From: Streptomyces ureilyticus
Lineage (GTDB): Bacteria; Actinomycetota; Actinomycetes; Streptomycetales; Streptomycetaceae
Assembly (NCBI RefSeq): GCF_011045025.1
Contig: NZ_JAAKZX010000009.1
Span: 1 to 64,000 of the forward strand
DNA: 64,000 nucleotides
Reading direction: 5' to 3'
Under the pieces are notes generated by a model that had not been told where the DNA came from, did no database searches, and saw nothing but the letters and a program-made list of their open reading frames with translations. Positions 49,442-58,929 of this stretch are shown here, piece after piece (the stretch's first letter is position 1; the number at the start of each line of letters is the position of its first letter). A program made the position numbers and the translations under genes.

Positions 49442-51114
49442 ACGTCGCTGATGAAGACGTCTTTGCTGCCGCTGTCGTCGTCGGTCTTCGCCCACCAGAT
49501 GTTGGTCCACTCGTCGTAGGTCTCGCGGCGGCCCAGGTTCTGCTGGCAGTAGAAGTAGTTGGTGCCCGCCTTCAGGGTGCCGACCTCGGCTCCGTCCGCG
49601 GTGTAGGACGCGGCGGTGCGCCAGACCTCGCAGTTGTACTTGCCGTCGCCGATGAAGCTGCAGACGGGGGCGGGGTTGTTGCCGCCTCCGCCGCCGCTCG
49701 TGCCGCCCGAGTTGCCGCCTGTGGCGCCGCTGTCGTCGGTGGCGCTCGGCGAGGGGGCGGGGTCCTTCGTCGTCGGGTCGGCGCCCTCCGTCCGCTCCGG
49801 CTTCCCGGGGGCGGGCGTGGGCGTCGTCTCCTTGTCGCCCTGCTCGGTGGGGTCGGGGTCGCCGGACGGGGTCAGCGTGCCACGGCTGGGGTCCGCCGAG
49901 GACGGGGAGTCGCCGGCTTCCTGGGAGGCCGAAGACCGTGCGGAGTTCTTGGAGTCGTCGGTGTTGGTCAGCAGGCCCACGGTGACGCCGGTCGCGGCCA
50001 GGACGGCGGTGACGGCAGCGGCGGCGAGAAGGGCTCGGGCCTTACGAGGCCGGGGGCCGCCGCCGGAGTCGGAGGCGGTGGTCTCGTCCTGAGGCTGTGG
50101 TCCTGCGGGACCCGGCCCGGCCGAGCCCGGAGCCCCGAAGCCGGGCGGTACCGCCGGGACGCTCCGCTCGGTGGCCTCGCGTTGCTTCGACGCGGGTCCG
50201 CGCAGGTTGGTCGTCGCGGAGTCCTGGCCGGCCGTCCGCGCCACCGCTTCCAGCAGCTCGCGTGCGCGGTCGGCGTCCGGCCGGTCCTCCGGCTGCTTCT
50301 GCATGAGCTCGTGCAGTACGGGGCCCAGCGGCCCCGAGCCCCGTGGCTCGGGCAGCGGGTCGGACACGATCGCGGTGAGCGTGGACCAGGTCGACGTACG
50401 GCGGAACGGTGAGGTGCCCTCGACGGCCGCGTACAGCGTGGCGCCCAGGGCCCACACGTCGGAGGCGGGCCCGAAGTCGTGGCCCTGGGCCCGCTCGGGC
50501 GCCAAGTAGTCGAGGGAGCCGACCAGTTCACCGCTTCGGGTGAGATGCGTGGTGGCGCCGTCGCCGGGGTCCTCCATCGTCGCGATGCCGAAGTCGGTGA
50601 GGACCACGCGGCCGGAGCGGTCGAGCAGGATGTTGCCGGGCTTCACGTCTCGGTGCAGGACTCCGGCGCCGTGGGCGGCGGCCAGGGCGTCCATGACCTT
50701 CGCACCGATCTCGGCGGCCTCGCCCGGTTCGCGGGGACCCTCCTCACGCAGGACATCGTCCAGAGAGGGCCCGTCGACCAGCTCCATGACGATCAGCGGA
50801 CGCCCGTCGACCTCGGCCACGTCATGCACGGCGATGACTCCGGGGTGGCGCACGCGGGCCGCCGCGCGCGCCTCGCGCTGCATCCTGCGCCCCAGGTCCG
50901 CCAGTTCGGGCCCTCCGGCGTCGGTGTACGTCCGCAGTTCCTTGACCGCGACCTCACGGCCCAGGACTTCGTCGAGGGCCCGCCAGACGACGCCCATACC
51001 GCCGCGCCCGAGCTGGGCCACTACGCGATAGCGCCCGGCCAGGAGCCGACCGACCCCGTCCGCGCGTTCGTTCTCCCCCGAAGACACCGCTGCCCCGTTC
51101 CTGTGTCGCGCCAT
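49387..51114 (-). CDS. Membrane Ser/Thr protein kinase
   Basis: This 575-aa Hanks-type kinase has a Gly-loop LGRGGMGVVW, catalytic Lys in VAVKEL, HRDVKPGN and DFG with GSLDYLAPE in an intact domain (about 23-290). A Pro/Gly linker leads to one transmembrane helix (about 361-383), then a long Thr/Ser/Pro/Gly-rich extracellular stalk. The compact C-terminal domain of about 90 residues has five cysteines and WTNIWWAKT, SH3-like by appearance. It has no PASTA repeats. It overlaps the neighbouring gene's 3' end. Confidence 0.9.
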   Translation of the reverse strand: MARHRNGAAVSSGENERADGVGRLLAGRYRVVAQLGRGGMGVVWRALDEVLGREVAVKELRTYTDAGGPELADLGRRMQREARAAARVRHPGVIAVHDVAEVDGRPLIVMELVDGPSLDDVLREEGPREPGEAAEIGAKVMDALAAAHGAGVLHRDVKPGNILLDRSGRVVLTDFGIATMEDPGDGATTHLTRSGELVGSLDYLAPERAQGHDFGPASDVWALGATLYAAVEGTSPFRRTSTWSTLTAIVSDPLPEPRGSGPLGPVLHELMQKQPEDRPDADRARELLEAVARTAGQDSATTNLRGPASKQREATERSVPAVPPGFGAPGSAGPGPAGPQPQDETTASDSGGGPRPRKARALLAAAAVTAVLAATGVTVGLLTNTDDSKNSARSSASQEAGDSPSSADPSRGTLTPSGDPDPTEQGDKETTPTPAPGKPERTEGADPTTKDPAPSPSATDDSGATGGNSGGTSGGGGGNNPAPVCSFIGDGKYNCEVWRTAASYTADGAEVGTLKAGTNYFYCQQNLGRRETYDEWTNIWWAKTDDDSGSKDVFISDVYIKGGDNDEPVPGLPVC

Positions 51115-51216
51115 GAGTGGCGTACAGCCTACGGGTCACGAGTGACAGTCGATGCACAAGAGCGGCCGCTGTAACGCGGTCGGTACGCGAGGGTCGCCAC
51201 TGGCCCTACGGGCCCT

Positions 51217-52521
51217 CTACTGGGGCGAGTTCGTCAAGTCGGCTCGCCTCGGCGCCGCGTAACCTTCCAGGTCCGCGCGGGTCAGACCCGTCACACGCGC
51301 CACCTCCGCGATGTCCAGGGCACCGCAGTCCAGGCCCCGCAACAGGTAGCCGCTGAGCGCCTTGGCGGTCGCGGGTTCGTCCATCACGTCGCCGCCCGCG
51401 CGGTTGACGTACCGGGCGAGGCGCGCGGCGGCCTGCTCGAAGCCCTCGCGGTAGAAGGCGAACACGGCGGCGTACCGGGTCGGAAGGTGACGCGGGTGCA
51501 TGTCCCAGCCCTGGTAGTAGGCGCGGACAAGGGCGCGGCGGGTGAGGCCGTAGTGCAGCCGCCAGGCGTCGTGGACCTGCGAAGTCGGGCCCACGGGAAG
51601 GACGTTGGTGGAGCCGTCCGAGACACGTACGCCGGTGCCTGCCGCCGCGACCTGCATGATCGCCTTGGCGTGATCGGCTGCCGGGTGGTCGCTCGCCTGG
51701 TGGGCGGCGCTGACGCCGAGGCAGGCGCTGTAGTCGAAGGTCCCGTAATGCAGGCCCGTGGCGCGGCCCTCGGCGGCCTGGATCATCCGCGCGACGGTGG
51801 CGGTGCCGTCGGTGGCGAGAATGGCCTGGCTGGTCTCGATCTGGATCTCGAACCCGATCCGCCCGGGCTCGAGTTGGTGTGCCTTCTCGAACTCCTCCAG
51901 CAGCCGCACCATCGCGGTGACCTGCTCGGCGTACGTCACCTTCGGCAGCGTCAGGACCAGCCCGTCCGGCAGTCCGCCCGCCTCCATCAGCCCGGTCAGG
52001 AAGATGTCGAGGGTCCGGATGCCCCGGTCGCGTACTGGAGCCTCCATACACTTCATACGGATGCCCATGTACGGGGCGGCCGTGCCCTTCTCGTACGCCT
52101 CCGAGACCAGCCGTGCCGCACGGGCGGCGGCCTCGTCCTCCTCGGCGTCGGGGCACGGGCCGTAGCCGTCCTCGAAGTCGACACGCAGGTCTTCGATGGG
52201 CTCGTGCTCCAGCTTGGCTCGTACACGGGCGTGGACGGGTTCGGCCAGTTCGTCGGCGAGGCCGAGGACGGCGGCGAGCGAGGCGGCGTCCGGGGCGTGG
52301 TCGTCGAGGGCGGCGAGGGCCTGGTCGCCCCAAGAGCGGATGGTGTCGGCGGCGAACATGTCACCGGGTACGTAGACGGTGTGGACGGGCTGACGGGTCC
52401 CCGGGTCTCCCGGGTAGCGGCGCTCCAGTTCGGCGTCGACCGGGGCGAGGGAGGCGCTGATCTTCTCGCTGACGGCGCCCGCGAGGCTCGTCGCCACCTT
52501 CTCTTGCGCGCCCTGCCCCAT
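51217..52521 (-). CDS. HpcH/HpaI-aldolase-fold protein (DUF6986-like)
   Basis: This 434-aa protein has the citrate-lyase-beta/HpcH-like barrel signatures VDFEDGYGP (metal Asp/Glu), RMKCMEAP, LTLPKV, FEIQIETSQAIL and YGTFDYSACLG. It resembles Streptomyces proteins annotated DUF6986 or aldolase, thought to handle small hydroxy-acid CoA or free-acid substrates. The ATG at 52521 gives MGQGAQEKVATSLAG. It is divergent from the EEP hydrolase. The reaction is unassigned. Confidence 0.78.
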   Translation of the reverse strand: MGQGAQEKVATSLAGAVSEKISASLAPVDAELERRYPGDPGTRQPVHTVYVPGDMFAADTIRSWGDQALAALDDHAPDAASLAAVLGLADELAEPVHARVRAKLEHEPIEDLRVDFEDGYGPCPDAEEDEAAARAARLVSEAYEKGTAAPYMGIRMKCMEAPVRDRGIRTLDIFLTGLMEAGGLPDGLVLTLPKVTYAEQVTAMVRLLEEFEKAHQLEPGRIGFEIQIETSQAILATDGTATVARMIQAAEGRATGLHYGTFDYSACLGVSAAHQASDHPAADHAKAIMQVAAAGTGVRVSDGSTNVLPVGPTSQVHDAWRLHYGLTRRALVRAYYQGWDMHPRHLPTRYAAVFAFYREGFEQAAARLARYVNRAGGDVMDEPATAKALSGYLLRGLDCGALDIAEVARVTGLTRADLEGYAAPRRADLTNSPQ

Positions 52522-52734
52522 CCCGACACCCTCTCGATTTTCCGCTGGCCGGAATCAACAATCCGTAGAGCGAAGCTAGCCGTGGACCTTCCCGCTGGTC
52601 AACACCCACCTCCGCCCAGCTCCACCCCGGAGCTTCCCCCTGTGGCCACCACGCCCTCTCGACACGTTCACGCCCAACTCAGACACTTCGGTGCGCACGA
52701 CTCGCCCGGCATCCGTCACCGAAGGAGCCCACCC

Positions 52735-53643
52735 GTGCCCATCAAGCACAGCCGAGTCACGCGTCGTCTGGGCCTGAAGACCGCCATCGTCGCCGCGGTC
52801 GCCCTGCCTCTGTCCAGTACAGCACCCCTCACCGCGACCGCCGCGGCGCCGGACAGATCCAGCCGCCGCCTGGACGTCATGTCGTTCAATCTGCGCTACG
52901 CGAGCACCAGCGAACCCAACAGCTGGGCCGCCCGCCGCCCCGTGACCCGCGAACTGCTGCGCCGCGAAAACCTCCACGTCATCGGCACCCAGGAGGGCCT
53001 CTACCAGCAGGTGCGCGACATCGAGGCCGACCTCGGACCGCACTACGACTGGATCGGCACCGGCCGCGCCGGCGGCAGCCGCGACGAGTTCATGGCGGTC
53101 TTCTACGACACCCGCCGGCTCGCCCCCGTGGATTACGACCACTTCTGGCTCTCCGACACGCCCAACGTGATCGGCTCGAACACCTGGGGCGGCGGCTCCA
53201 TCCGCATGGTGACCTGGGTCCGCTTCCGCGATCTGCGCGACGGGGAGCGGCAGTTCTACTTCATCAACACCCACCTCGACAACGCGAGCCAGAACGCACG
53301 CGCGCGCGCCGCCCAGCTGATTGCCGAGCGCATCGCGGGCCTCGACCGGTCACTGCCGCTCGTCGTGACCGGCGACTTCAACGTCGCCGCCCACCAGAAC
53401 CCCGTCTACGACACGATGCTGGGCGCCGGTCTCGTCGACACCTGGGACACCGCGGCCGAGCGGAGCAAGCTGTACGCGACCTTCCACGGTTACCGGCCGC
53501 TGGTCCCGGACGGCGACCGTATCGACTGGGTCCTCACCACTCCCGGCGTCACCGCTCACCGGGCCTCGATCAACACCTTCTCCCTGAACGGCCAGTTCCC
53601 GAGCGATCATCTGCCCGTCCAGGTGTCCCTGACTCTGGGCTAA
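52735..53643 (+). CDS. Secreted endonuclease/exonuclease/phosphatase family protein
   Basis: This 302-aa EEP-fold hydrolase has a signal peptide (RRLGLKTAIVAAVALPLSSTAPLTATAAAP) and the EEP motifs MSFNLRY, GTQEGLY (metal Glu), NTHLDN, VTGDFNVAA, DRIDWVLT and SDHLPVQV with the catalytic His. Likely activity is a phosphodiesterase or nuclease outside the cell; the DRIDWVL type is common in secreted Streptomyces EEPs. The GTG at 52735 has AGGAG 7 bp upstream. Confidence 0.88.
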   Translation: MPIKHSRVTRRLGLKTAIVAAVALPLSSTAPLTATAAAPDRSSRRLDVMSFNLRYASTSEPNSWAARRPVTRELLRRENLHVIGTQEGLYQQVRDIEADLGPHYDWIGTGRAGGSRDEFMAVFYDTRRLAPVDYDHFWLSDTPNVIGSNTWGGGSIRMVTWVRFRDLRDGERQFYFINTHLDNASQNARARAAQLIAERIAGLDRSLPLVVTGDFNVAAHQNPVYDTMLGAGLVDTWDTAAERSKLYATFHGYRPLVPDGDRIDWVLTTPGVTAHRASINTFSLNGQFPSDHLPVQVSLTLG

Positions 53644-53670
53644 AGACTCGGCATGAGCCCGGGATGAGGC

Positions 53671-53708
53671 GAGGCCCCCGTAACCGCGTCGACGGTCACA
53701 GGGGCCTC
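53671..53708. terminator. Bidirectional terminator between EEP gene and etfA
   Basis: GAGGCCCC (53671-53678) and GGGGCCTC (53701-53708) form a perfect outer stem. ACCG and CGGT extend it inward with one internal mismatch, giving a long hairpin between convergent genes. Confidence 0.75.
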
Positions 53709-53725
53709 GTACTGCTCAATGGTGA

Positions 53726-54688
53726 TTAGCCCTTGCGGGTCTTGATCTCCTCAGTGAGCTGCGGGACGACCTCGAAGAGGTCGCCGACCACGCCGTAGTC
53801 GACCAGGTCGAAGATCGGGGCCTCGGCGTCCTTGTTGACCGCCACGATCGTCTTCGAGGTCTGCATACCGGCCCGGTGCTGGATCGCACCCGAGATACCG
53901 GAGGCGATGTACAGCTGCGGCGAGACGGACTTGCCGGTCTGACCGACCTGGTTGGAGTGCGGGTACCAGCCGGCGTCGACCGCGGCACGCGAGGCACCGA
54001 CAGCCGCGCCGAGGGAGTCGGCGAGCGCCTCGATGATCGTGAAGTTCTCCGCGCCGTTGACGCCACGGCCGCCGGAGACCACGATCGCGGCCTCGGTCAG
54101 CTCCGGGCGGCCCGTGGACTCACGCGGCGTACGGGACGTGATCTTGGTGCCGGTCGCCTGGTCGGAGAAGGTCACGGACAGGGCCTCGACCGCGCCGGCG
54201 GCCGGGGCGGCCTCCACGGCCGCGCTGTTCGGCTTGACCGTGATGACCGGAGTGCCCTTGGAGACACGGGACTTGGTGGAGAAGGCGGCGGCGAACACCG
54301 ACTGCGTGGCCACCGGGCCCTCGTCGCCGGCCTCCAGGTCGACGGCGTCGGTGATGATGCCCGAGCCGATACGGACCGCGAGGCGAGCGGCGATCTCCTT
54401 GCCCTCGGCCGAGGAGGGAATGAGGACGGCGGCCGGGGAGACGGACTCGTACGCGGCCTGCAGCGCGTCCACCTTCGGTACGACCAGGTAGTCGGCGAAC
54501 TCGGGGGCGTCGGCGGTCAGGACGCGGGTCGCGCCGTGCTCGGCGAGCGCGGCGGCGGTGTCGGCGGCACCCGCGCCGAGGGCGACGGCGACCGGCTCGC
54601 CGATGCGGCGGGCCAGGGTCAGCAGTTCCAGGGTGGGCTTGCGGACGGCACCGTCCACGTGGTCGACGTAGACGAGGACTTCAGCCAT
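53726..54688 (-). CDS. etfA: Electron transfer flavoprotein alpha subunit
   Basis: This 320-aa EtfA carries the FAD. The C-terminal FAD domain has [33 protein letters not shown] and [22 protein letters not shown]. With EtfB it accepts electrons from acyl-CoA dehydrogenases. The operon order is etfB-etfA with a 54-bp gap. Several acyl-CoA dehydrogenase genes in the window are potential electron donors. Confidence 0.95.
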   Translation of the reverse strand: MAEVLVYVDHVDGAVRKPTLELLTLARRIGEPVAVALGAGAADTAAALAEHGATRVLTADAPEFADYLVVPKVDALQAAYESVSPAAVLIPSSAEGKEIAARLAVRIGSGIITDAVDLEAGDEGPVATQSVFAAAFSTKSRVSKGTPVITVKPNSAAVEAAPAAGAVEALSVTFSDQATGTKITSRTPRESTGRPELTEAAIVVSGGRGVNGAENFTIIEALADSLGAAVGASRAAVDAGWYPHSNQVGQTGKSVSPQLYIASGISGAIQHRAGMQTSKTIVAVNKDAEAPIFDLVDYGVVGDLFEVVPQLTEEIKTRKG

Positions 54689-54742
54689 GGGACTTCTTCT
54701 CTCCTGCTTGCGAAGTGTGCGGGGCGGTAAGCGACTTGGGCC

Positions 54743-55528
54743 TTAGATGAACTTCTGGCCCGCGAGGAACTCAGCGAGCTGCTTGCCGCCCTCGCCCTCG
54801 TCCTTGACGATCGTGCCGGCCGTGCGCGCCGGGCGCTCCGCGGCGGAGTCGACGACCGTGTAGGCGCCCTCCAGACCGACTTCCTCGGCCTCGATGTCGA
54901 GGTCGGACAGGTCCCAGGCGGTCACCGGCTTCTTCTTGGCCGCCATGATGCCCTTGAAGGACGGGTAACGGGCCTCGCCCGACTGGTCGGTGACGGACAC
55001 GACCGCCGGCAGCGAGGCTTCCAGCTGCTCGGAGGCGGAGTCGCCGTCGCGGCGGCCCTTGACCGTGCCGTCCTCGACGGACACCTCGGAGAGCAGGGTC
55101 ACCTGCGGGACGCCCAGGCGCTCGGCGACCAGCGCCGGTACGACGCCCATGGTGCCGTCGGTGGACGCCATGCCGGAGATCACCAGGTCGTAGCCGGCCT
55201 TCTCGATAGCCTTGGCCAGCACCAGGGACGTACCGATGGCGTCGGTGCCGTGCAGGTCGTCGTCCTCGACGTGGATGGCCTTGTCGGCGCCCATGGACAG
55301 CGCCTTGCGCAGCGCGTCCTTGGCGTCCTCGGGGCCGATGGTCAGGACGGTGATCTCCGCGTCGTCGGCGTCCTCGGCGATCTGCAGTGCCTGCTCGACC
55401 GCGTACTCGTCGAGCTCCGAGAGCAGACCGTCCACGTCGTCGCGATCGACGGTCAGGTCATCGGCGAAGTGCCGGTCGCCAGTGGCGTCGGGCACGTACT
55501 TCACAGTGACAACGATCCTCAAGCTCAC
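54743..55528 (-). CDS. etfB: Electron transfer flavoprotein beta subunit
   Basis: This 261-aa EtfB (AMP-binding subunit) has KYVPDATGD at the N-terminus, NEYAVEQAL-like ELDEYAVEQALQIAE, and DGTMGVVPALVAERLGVPQVT. The GTG at 55528 (VSLRIVVTVKYVPD) has AGGAG 7 bp upstream and is preferred over upstream in-frame codons. A TAATAT -10-like element lies about 110 bp upstream. Confidence 0.95.
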   Translation of the reverse strand: MSLRIVVTVKYVPDATGDRHFADDLTVDRDDVDGLLSELDEYAVEQALQIAEDADDAEITVLTIGPEDAKDALRKALSMGADKAIHVEDDDLHGTDAIGTSLVLAKAIEKAGYDLVISGMASTDGTMGVVPALVAERLGVPQVTLLSEVSVEDGTVKGRRDGDSASEQLEASLPAVVSVTDQSGEARYPSFKGIMAAKKKPVTAWDLSDLDIEAEEVGLEGAYTVVDSAAERPARTAGTIVKDEGEGGKQLAEFLAGQKFI

Positions 55529-55742
55529 GCCGGCTCTCCTACTGCAATCGTCATTTCCGAGCTGCCTTCTTTCAGGCAGCATAGGCGCCTCAAGCGGCCC
55601 GTCCCGGTTGGGGCGGCCTGCGCTCCGAACCAAATATTACTCGCCAGTACACCCAGTTCTTGCCCGCTAAGCAAGCGCTTTGAACTGTGACCTTCGCAAC
55701 GCAGCGTAATCGGAACCCGACGCCTGCGCACAAGCCGGCCCT

Positions 55743-56282
55743 TCACTCACGCAGACCGTTGAAGCGCCCCTGGTGGTAGAGCAGCGGGCGCCCGGCGCCG
55801 GTGGGATCACCGAGGACGACCTCGGCGAGAACGACGCGGTGGTCCCCCGCGGGTACGCGCGCGACGATCCGGCAGACGAGCCAGGCCAGGACGTCGTCGA
55901 GTACGGGCACTCCCTCAGGACCCTCACGCCAGCCGGTGGGCGCACCGAAACGGTCGGCGCCGCTGCGGGCGAAGGTGGCGGCCAGCTCCCGCTGGTGCTC
56001 GCCGAGGATGTGGACGCCGACGTGCTCCGTCTCGGAGATCACCGGCCAGCTGGAGGCGCTCGTACCGATACCGAAGGAGACCATCGGAGGCTCGGCGGAC
56101 ACGGAAGTGAGCGAGGTGGCGGTGAAGCCGACCGGGCTGCCGCCGCTCTGTGCGGTGATGACGGCGACTCCGGCCGCGTGCCGCCGGAAGACCGAGCGCA
56201 GCAGGTCGGGAGAAGCGAGTTGAGGGAGAAGGACTTCCGGGGGCACAGGGTCACGCTGACGATGGGTGGTGCGTGCAGTCAA
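55743..56282 (-). CDS. Flavin reductase-like protein
   Basis: This protein of about 179 aa belongs to the flavin reductase/HpaC-like FMN-binding family: LLRSVFRRHAAGVAVITAQSGGSPVGFTATSLTSVSAEPPMVSFGIG and HVGVHILGEHQRELA. It would supply reduced flavin to a monooxygenase or reduce nitro or azo compounds. A TTG at 56282 is the likely start; upstream in-frame codons lie inside the thioredoxin gene. No monooxygenase is adjacent. Confidence 0.8.
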   Translation of the reverse strand: MTARTTHRQRDPVPPEVLLPQLASPDLLRSVFRRHAAGVAVITAQSGGSPVGFTATSLTSVSAEPPMVSFGIGTSASSWPVISETEHVGVHILGEHQRELAATFARSGADRFGAPTGWREGPEGVPVLDDVLAWLVCRIVARVPAGDHRVVLAEVVLGDPTGAGRPLLYHQGRFNGLRE

Positions 56283-56343
56283 GTGCGTTCCAGCATCTGG
56301 GAGATGTGTCACCTGCGGTGCGGCGGGGCCTGTGCCCCTGTCG

Positions 56344-56679
56344 TCAGGACGTCGCAACGGCCTCTCCCAGCGCCGCGATCACGTCCGCCTTACGGGGCTG
56401 TCCGGTGGCGCGCCGGACGATGCGTCCCTCCGTGTCGAGCACCAGCACGGTCGGGGTTTTGAGGATGCCGAGTTCGCGTACGAGATCCAGCTGGTCCTCG
56501 GCGTCGATCTCGACGTGGGTCACGCCCGGGACCATTCCGGCCACTTCGGCGAGCACCCTGCGGGTGGCCCGGCAGGGCGCGCAGAAAGCGCTGGAGAACT
56601 GGACCAGCGTGGCCCGTTCACCGAGGTCATCCCCCAACTCGGCCGCGCCGAGCCGCTGTTCGCCGTCGCGCCCGCGCAC
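56344..56679 (-). CDS. Thioredoxin-like protein
   Basis: This 111-aa thioredoxin-fold protein has active site CAPC (FSSAFCAPCRATRRVL, about 30-45), a cis-Pro in KTPTV, and no signal. It probably keeps cytoplasmic dithiols reduced. The GTG at 56679 is chosen because AGGAGG lies 6 bp upstream. Active-site CAPC differs from canonical CGPC, so its redox partner preference may differ. Confidence 0.85.
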   Translation of the reverse strand: MRGRDGEQRLGAAELGDDLGERATLVQFSSAFCAPCRATRRVLAEVAGMVPGVTHVEIDAEDQLDLVRELGILKTPTVLVLDTEGRIVRRATGQPRKADVIAALGEAVATS

Positions 56680-56955
56680 GTTCACCCTCCTGCTTCCGCT
56701 GCCGATGCCGCACTCCGTAGTCGCCCGCCACCGCGAGCACCTTGCCCCTTCAGCACTTATGAAAGCCCGAAGATTCCCGGCCCATTGGAGCTGGACCGTC
56801 CCCCGAAGTGACGAGAATCTCGCCGTTCGAAGGAACGAAGACTGGCTACTCGTCCGTTCTTCGGGCACGATCTGCCCAATGCCGTAAACCTACGGCTGCG
56901 TAACTTTCCCGCCGGGAGCCCCCTTCCCAGGCAGAGAGAAGGGTCCACTCCGTCC

Positions 56956-57684
56956 ATGGCTGAGCTTGCCTACCGTCCCGCCATCGGTCTCGCCCGCACG
57001 CTGTTCAAGGCCTGGGACCTGAAGATCGACTGCAAGGGATCGGAGAACATCCCGCGCTCGGGCGGTGCGGTGCTGGTGAGCAATCACATCAGCTACCTCG
57101 ACTTCATCTTCGACGGTCTCGCCGCCCTGCCGCAGAAGCGCCTGGTCCGCTTCATGGCGAAGGAGTCGGTGTTCCGGCACAAGGTCTCCGGCCCGCTGAT
57201 GCGCAACATGAAGCACATCCCCGTGGACCGCAAGAACGGTGAGGCGGCGTACGCGCACGCACTGGACTCGCTGCGCTCCGGCGAGATCGTCGGGGTCTTC
57301 CCGGAAGCCACCATCTCCCAGTCGTTCACGCTGAAGAGCTTCAAGTCGGGTGCCGCGCGCATGGCCCAGGAGGCCGGCGTCCCGCTGATCCCGATGGCCC
57401 TGTGGGGTACGCAGCGGCTGTGGACGAAGGGCCACCCGAAGAACTTCAAGCGGAGCCACATCCCGATCACCATCCGGGTGGGCGAGGCGATCGAGGCCTC
57501 CCGCGACAAGTACGCGGGCGCGATCACCCGGCAGGTGCGTGAGCGCGTCCAGGAGCTCCTGGAAGCAGCCCAGCGCGCCTACCCCGTACGCCCCAAGGAC
57601 CCGAACGACACCTGGTGGATGCCGGCCCACCTCGGCGGCACGGCCCCCACTCCGGAAGAGGTCAAGGCCGCCGAGGCGCGCTGA
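56956..57684 (+). CDS. 1-acylglycerol-3-phosphate O-acyltransferase-like
   Basis: This 242-aa PlsC-type acyltransferase has the catalytic NHISYLD (HX4D, about 43-49), FPEATIS (about 116-122, glycerol-phosphate binding) and VPLIPMALWGTQ. It probably acylates lysophosphatidate at the membrane in phospholipid synthesis. It starts with ATG at 56956 and converges on the transglutaminase-like gene (7-bp gap). Confidence 0.9.
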   Translation: MAELAYRPAIGLARTLFKAWDLKIDCKGSENIPRSGGAVLVSNHISYLDFIFDGLAALPQKRLVRFMAKESVFRHKVSGPLMRNMKHIPVDRKNGEAAYAHALDSLRSGEIVGVFPEATISQSFTLKSFKSGAARMAQEAGVPLIPMALWGTQRLWTKGHPKNFKRSHIPITIRVGEAIEASRDKYAGAITRQVRERVQELLEAAQRAYPVRPKDPNDTWWMPAHLGGTAPTPEEVKAAEAR

Positions 57685-57691
57685 ACCGCAC

Positions 57692-58285
57692 TCAGAGTGC
57701 AGTGGGGAGCGTCTTCCAGAGGTACTCCCGGTCGGGGGCGGCCTTGAGGGCGCGCAGAACAGCCGGGTGAGGTTCGGCATATAGAACCGAGTAGTCCGTC
57801 TCATGGGACTCCGGGTCGGGCACCCAGGCCAGGTGCTCCCCCTCGAGCGAGAACTGCGAGTCGACCCCCGGCTTGTTTCCGCGGCAGTCCTGCCGATGCC
57901 ATGCCCCGTCGAACCGCACGGCGATGAGACCGTGCACGCAGAGCGCACTGCCGTCGTCATGCATCAGCGATTGGTAGCACAGCGCCGTAGGGATGTCCTC
58001 GGCCCGCAGCAGCGCGGCCAACGCGTGGGCCTTGGCGTGGCAGATACCGGTCCCTTGCTCCAGGACGTCCGAGGCACGCCAGGTGACGCGCGGATCACCG
58101 CTGTCGGCCGAGTGCGGGATGCCGTCGCGGACGAACTCGTACGCCGCTCGTGCATAGGCATACGAGTCATCGACTGTCGAGGCGAGTCGCGCCGCCGTCT
58201 CCCGTACGAGCGGATGATGATGGTCGATGACCTCGCTGGCGGCCAAGTACGCGGAAAGGTCAGGGGTTTCCTGGATCAGCTCCAT
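57692..58285 (-). CDS. Transglutaminase-like protease-fold protein
   Basis: This 197-aa cytoplasmic transglutaminase-superfamily protein has the catalytic Cys in GTGICHAKAHALAALLR (about 85-100), His in VHGLIAVRFDGAWHRQDCRGNK and the Asp after it. The family includes amide or thioester hydrolases and proteases. The ATG at 58285 (MELIQETPDLS) is preferred to an ATG 23 codons upstream. Substrate is unknown. Confidence 0.83.
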   Translation of the reverse strand: MELIQETPDLSAYLAASEVIDHHHPLVRETAARLASTVDDSYAYARAAYEFVRDGIPHSADSGDPRVTWRASDVLEQGTGICHAKAHALAALLRAEDIPTALCYQSLMHDDGSALCVHGLIAVRFDGAWHRQDCRGNKPGVDSQFSLEGEHLAWVPDPESHETDYSVLYAEPHPAVLRALKAAPDREYLWKTLPTAL

Positions 58286-58382
58286 GCCCGCAGAGCTTAG
58301 GAACGCGACCAGCAGAGAGTCAATGACTTTTCTGGAGAGCGCATATTTATGCACCGAGCCGCCCGACCACCACTTGCCGCAG

Positions 58383-58399
58383 CTATCGAATATCGATAG
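58383..58399. promoter_or_regulatory. Operator of DUF2975/HTH pair
   Basis: CTATCGA-ATA-TCGATAG is a perfect 17-bp palindrome (58383-58399), 33 bp upstream of the DUF2975 ATG. It is the probable binding site of the HTH protein encoded by the second gene of the pair. Confidence 0.75.
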
Positions 58400-58431
58400 G
58401 TTTCCATCGCGGTTCGATCGAGGGAGAAGCG

Positions 58432-58929
58432 ATGGGAAAGCTGACAGTGCTTGCGCTGCGCGCCGTGCTCGTGGTGTTGCTCGCCGGCTCGGTGTTCGTG
58501 CAGACGGTGATGGTGCCGCTGCTGGGCCGTGACCTGGAGGGTGTGGACTCGGACCTGGCGTATCCGCCCACCGCGTTCCTCGTGATCATCGTCCTGGGCA
58601 TCGTGACGGTCCAGGTCGTCATGGTCTGCGTATGGCGGCTGGTGACGATGGTGCGGCACGGAACCGTGTTCTCCTACGCGGCCTTCCGGTACGTGGACAT
58701 CGTGACCGGCGCGATCGTGGCTGCCGCCCTCCTGGTGTTCACGCTCGGGGTCCTCCTGGCGCCGGGCGAAGCCGTCGCGCCGGGCATCGTCCTCCTGATC
58801 GGCGGGGGCGTCGTGGCGACCCTGGGGGTCGCGTTCATCGTGCTCGTGCTGCGGATGCTGCTCGCCCAGGCCGTCGCGCGCGATGTCGAGGCGACGCGGA
58901 TGCAGGCCGAGCTGGCGGAGGTGATCTGA
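58432..58929 (+). CDS. DUF2975 membrane protein
   Basis: This 165-aa integral membrane protein has four hydrophobic segments, typical of DUF2975 (FSYAAFRYVDIVTGAIVAAALL; VALIVLVLRMLLAQA-like end). It is co-transcribed with a small Cro/CI-type regulator; such pairs are common in Gram-positive bacteria. GAGGGAG precedes the ATG. The palindrome upstream suggests autorepression. The function of the membrane partner is unknown. Confidence 0.82.
   Translation: MGKLTVLALRAVLVVLLAGSVFVQTVMVPLLGRDLEGVDSDLAYPPTAFLVIIVLGIVTVQVVMVCVWRLVTMVRHGTVFSYAAFRYVDIVTGAIVAAALLVFTLGVLLAPGEAVAPGIVLLIGGGVVATLGVAFIVLVLRMLLAQAVARDVEATRMQAELAEVI

Noticed and set aside
51487..52734. Extended frame upstream of the EEP hydrolase
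   Set aside because: It is the shadow of the DUF6986-like gene on the other strand; the signal peptide begins at the GTG at 52735.
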